Below, piece after piece: positions 15,876 to 16,252 of a stretch of 16,252 bases of DNA. The notes beneath the pieces are model-generated. The model was not told the origin of the DNA. It made no database searches and saw only the letters and a program-made list of their open reading frames with translations. The stretch lies in the NCBI GenBank assembly GCA_900757415.1, contig CAAENU010000035.1:1-16252 (forward strand), written 5' to 3'. A program made the translations under genes and the position numbers. Source of the stretch: an uncultured Oscillospiraceae bacterium. Its GTDB lineage: Bacteria; Bacillota; Clostridia; Oscillospirales; Oscillospiraceae. Every line of letters starts with the position of its first letter. Positions within the stretch are counted from its first letter, which is position 1.

Positions 15876-15899
15876 AAAGGACGCCGAACGGCGTCCTTT
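15876..15899 (-). terminator. Intrinsic terminator after the tyrosine recombinase
   Basis: A perfect 10-bp stem (AAAGGACGCC at 15876-15885 with GGCGTCCTTT at 15890-15899) closes a 4-nt loop 2 bp after the recombinase stop codon. A short T run follows on both strands, so it may work in both directions. Confidence 0.8.
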
Positions 15900-15900
15900 T

Positions 15901-16252
15901 CTACGTTATTCCCTTGAGAAAGCCGATCCCTTCCACGGCTCTGCGCTTGTAGTCCATGGACGAGTGAACGTACAGCCGCAGGGTAGTGCGGACGTCGGCG
16001 TGGCCCAGAAGCTCACTGACGCTTTTCACGTCCACCCCGCGCTCCACACACCGCGTGGCGTAGCTGTGCCGCAGGCAATGGAAATTCCGATACCGCACAC
16101 CGCAGCGCTCCAACAACACCTTATAGCGGTATTGCATCGCCCGCGGGTCAGGGACGATCTCCCCGCCGGTCAGCAGGTAGCTGTCCGGCTGCTTTGTCTC
16201 TGGCTTCAGCATCCGCAGCATCTCTTTCGGAATGGGTATCCAGCGTTCGGAA
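15901..16252 (-). CDS. Tyrosine recombinase/integrase, C-terminal catalytic part (5' end outside window)
   Basis: The last 116 residues and the TAG stop of a tyrosine recombinase are present; the N-terminal DNA-binding domain and the first catalytic Arg lie beyond base 16252. Visible catalytic residues are the His and Arg of HCLRHSYAT (codons at 16080 and 16071), the second His in LLGHADVRTTLRLYVH (16002) and the nucleophilic Tyr of the same motif (15972). These are what an active enzyme of this family needs in its C-terminal half. The chain ends about 20 residues after the Tyr, as usual. It could be a phage or element integrase, or a Xer-like resolvase; RWIPIPKE just upstream resembles integrases of mobile elements. 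A strong terminator directly after the stop isolates it from the downstream genes. An integrase next to an ncRNA locus and paired palindromes may mark an element boundary. Confidence 0.93.
   Translation of the reverse strand, partial: SERWIPIPKEMLRMLKPETKQPDSYLLTGGEIVPDPRAMQYRYKVLLERCGVRYRNFHCLRHSYATRCVERGVDVKSVSELLGHADVRTTLRLYVHSSMDYKRRAVEGIGFLKGIT

Noticed and set aside
15068..15877. 269-codon plus-strand frame over the RNA locus
   Set aside because: It crosses a promoter, two palindromes, a terminator and part of the HNH_repeat gene, and shows no domain; the repeated residues in it are just the translated palindromes.
1..16252. CRISPR array or tRNA/rRNA genes
   Set aside because: No regularly spaced direct repeats and no tRNA T-loop or rRNA core sequences were seen; the repeated sequences are protein-domain repeats or the two palindromes.

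Overview
The window looks like a chromosomal segment of a GC-rich, probably gut-dwelling Clostridia (Oscillospiraceae/Ruminococcaceae-like). The basis is the domain repertoire (BspA-type LRRs, GLUG repeats, Listeria-Bacteroides repeats, cohesin-like and dockerin modules), clean AAGGAGG-type ribosome binding sites and Gram-positive signal peptides. The genus cannot be fixed from sequence alone. Every gene I can support lies on the minus strand; long open plus-strand frames are shadows of these genes.

Layout, read in the direction of transcription from high to low coordinates. (1) 15901-16252 is the C-terminal catalytic end of a tyrosine recombinase, closed by a terminator. (2) 15327-15854 is a gene-free block. 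It holds a near-consensus promoter flanked by two copies of a 29-bp palindrome, then about 390 nt of GC-rich, hairpin-rich sequence ending in an intrinsic terminator. I read this as a structured non-coding RNA, or less likely an attenuated leader. (3) 14777-15292 encodes a small protein with a homing-endonuclease-associated (HNH_repeat-like) DNA-binding repeat and a charged helical tail. (4) 1-14609 is a run of four genes for secreted or surface proteins: a 1974-aa LRR/GLUG/beta-propeller protein ending in a dockerin; a 701-aa protein with two cohesin-like domains, three beta repeats and a dockerin; a 344-aa protein with one cohesin-like domain and a transmembrane anchor; and a GLUG/helical repeat giant of at least 1773 aa that runs off the left edge.

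The main proposal is that genes (4) form a small non-cellulosomal cohesin-dockerin surface assembly. The 344-aa membrane protein would be the anchor, the 701-aa protein an adaptor carrying both partner types, and the 1974-aa protein the cargo. No glycoside hydrolase or other enzyme is visible, so this would be an adhesive or sensing complex rather than a degradative one. Domain calls come from motif recognition by eye; the pairing of partners is inference.
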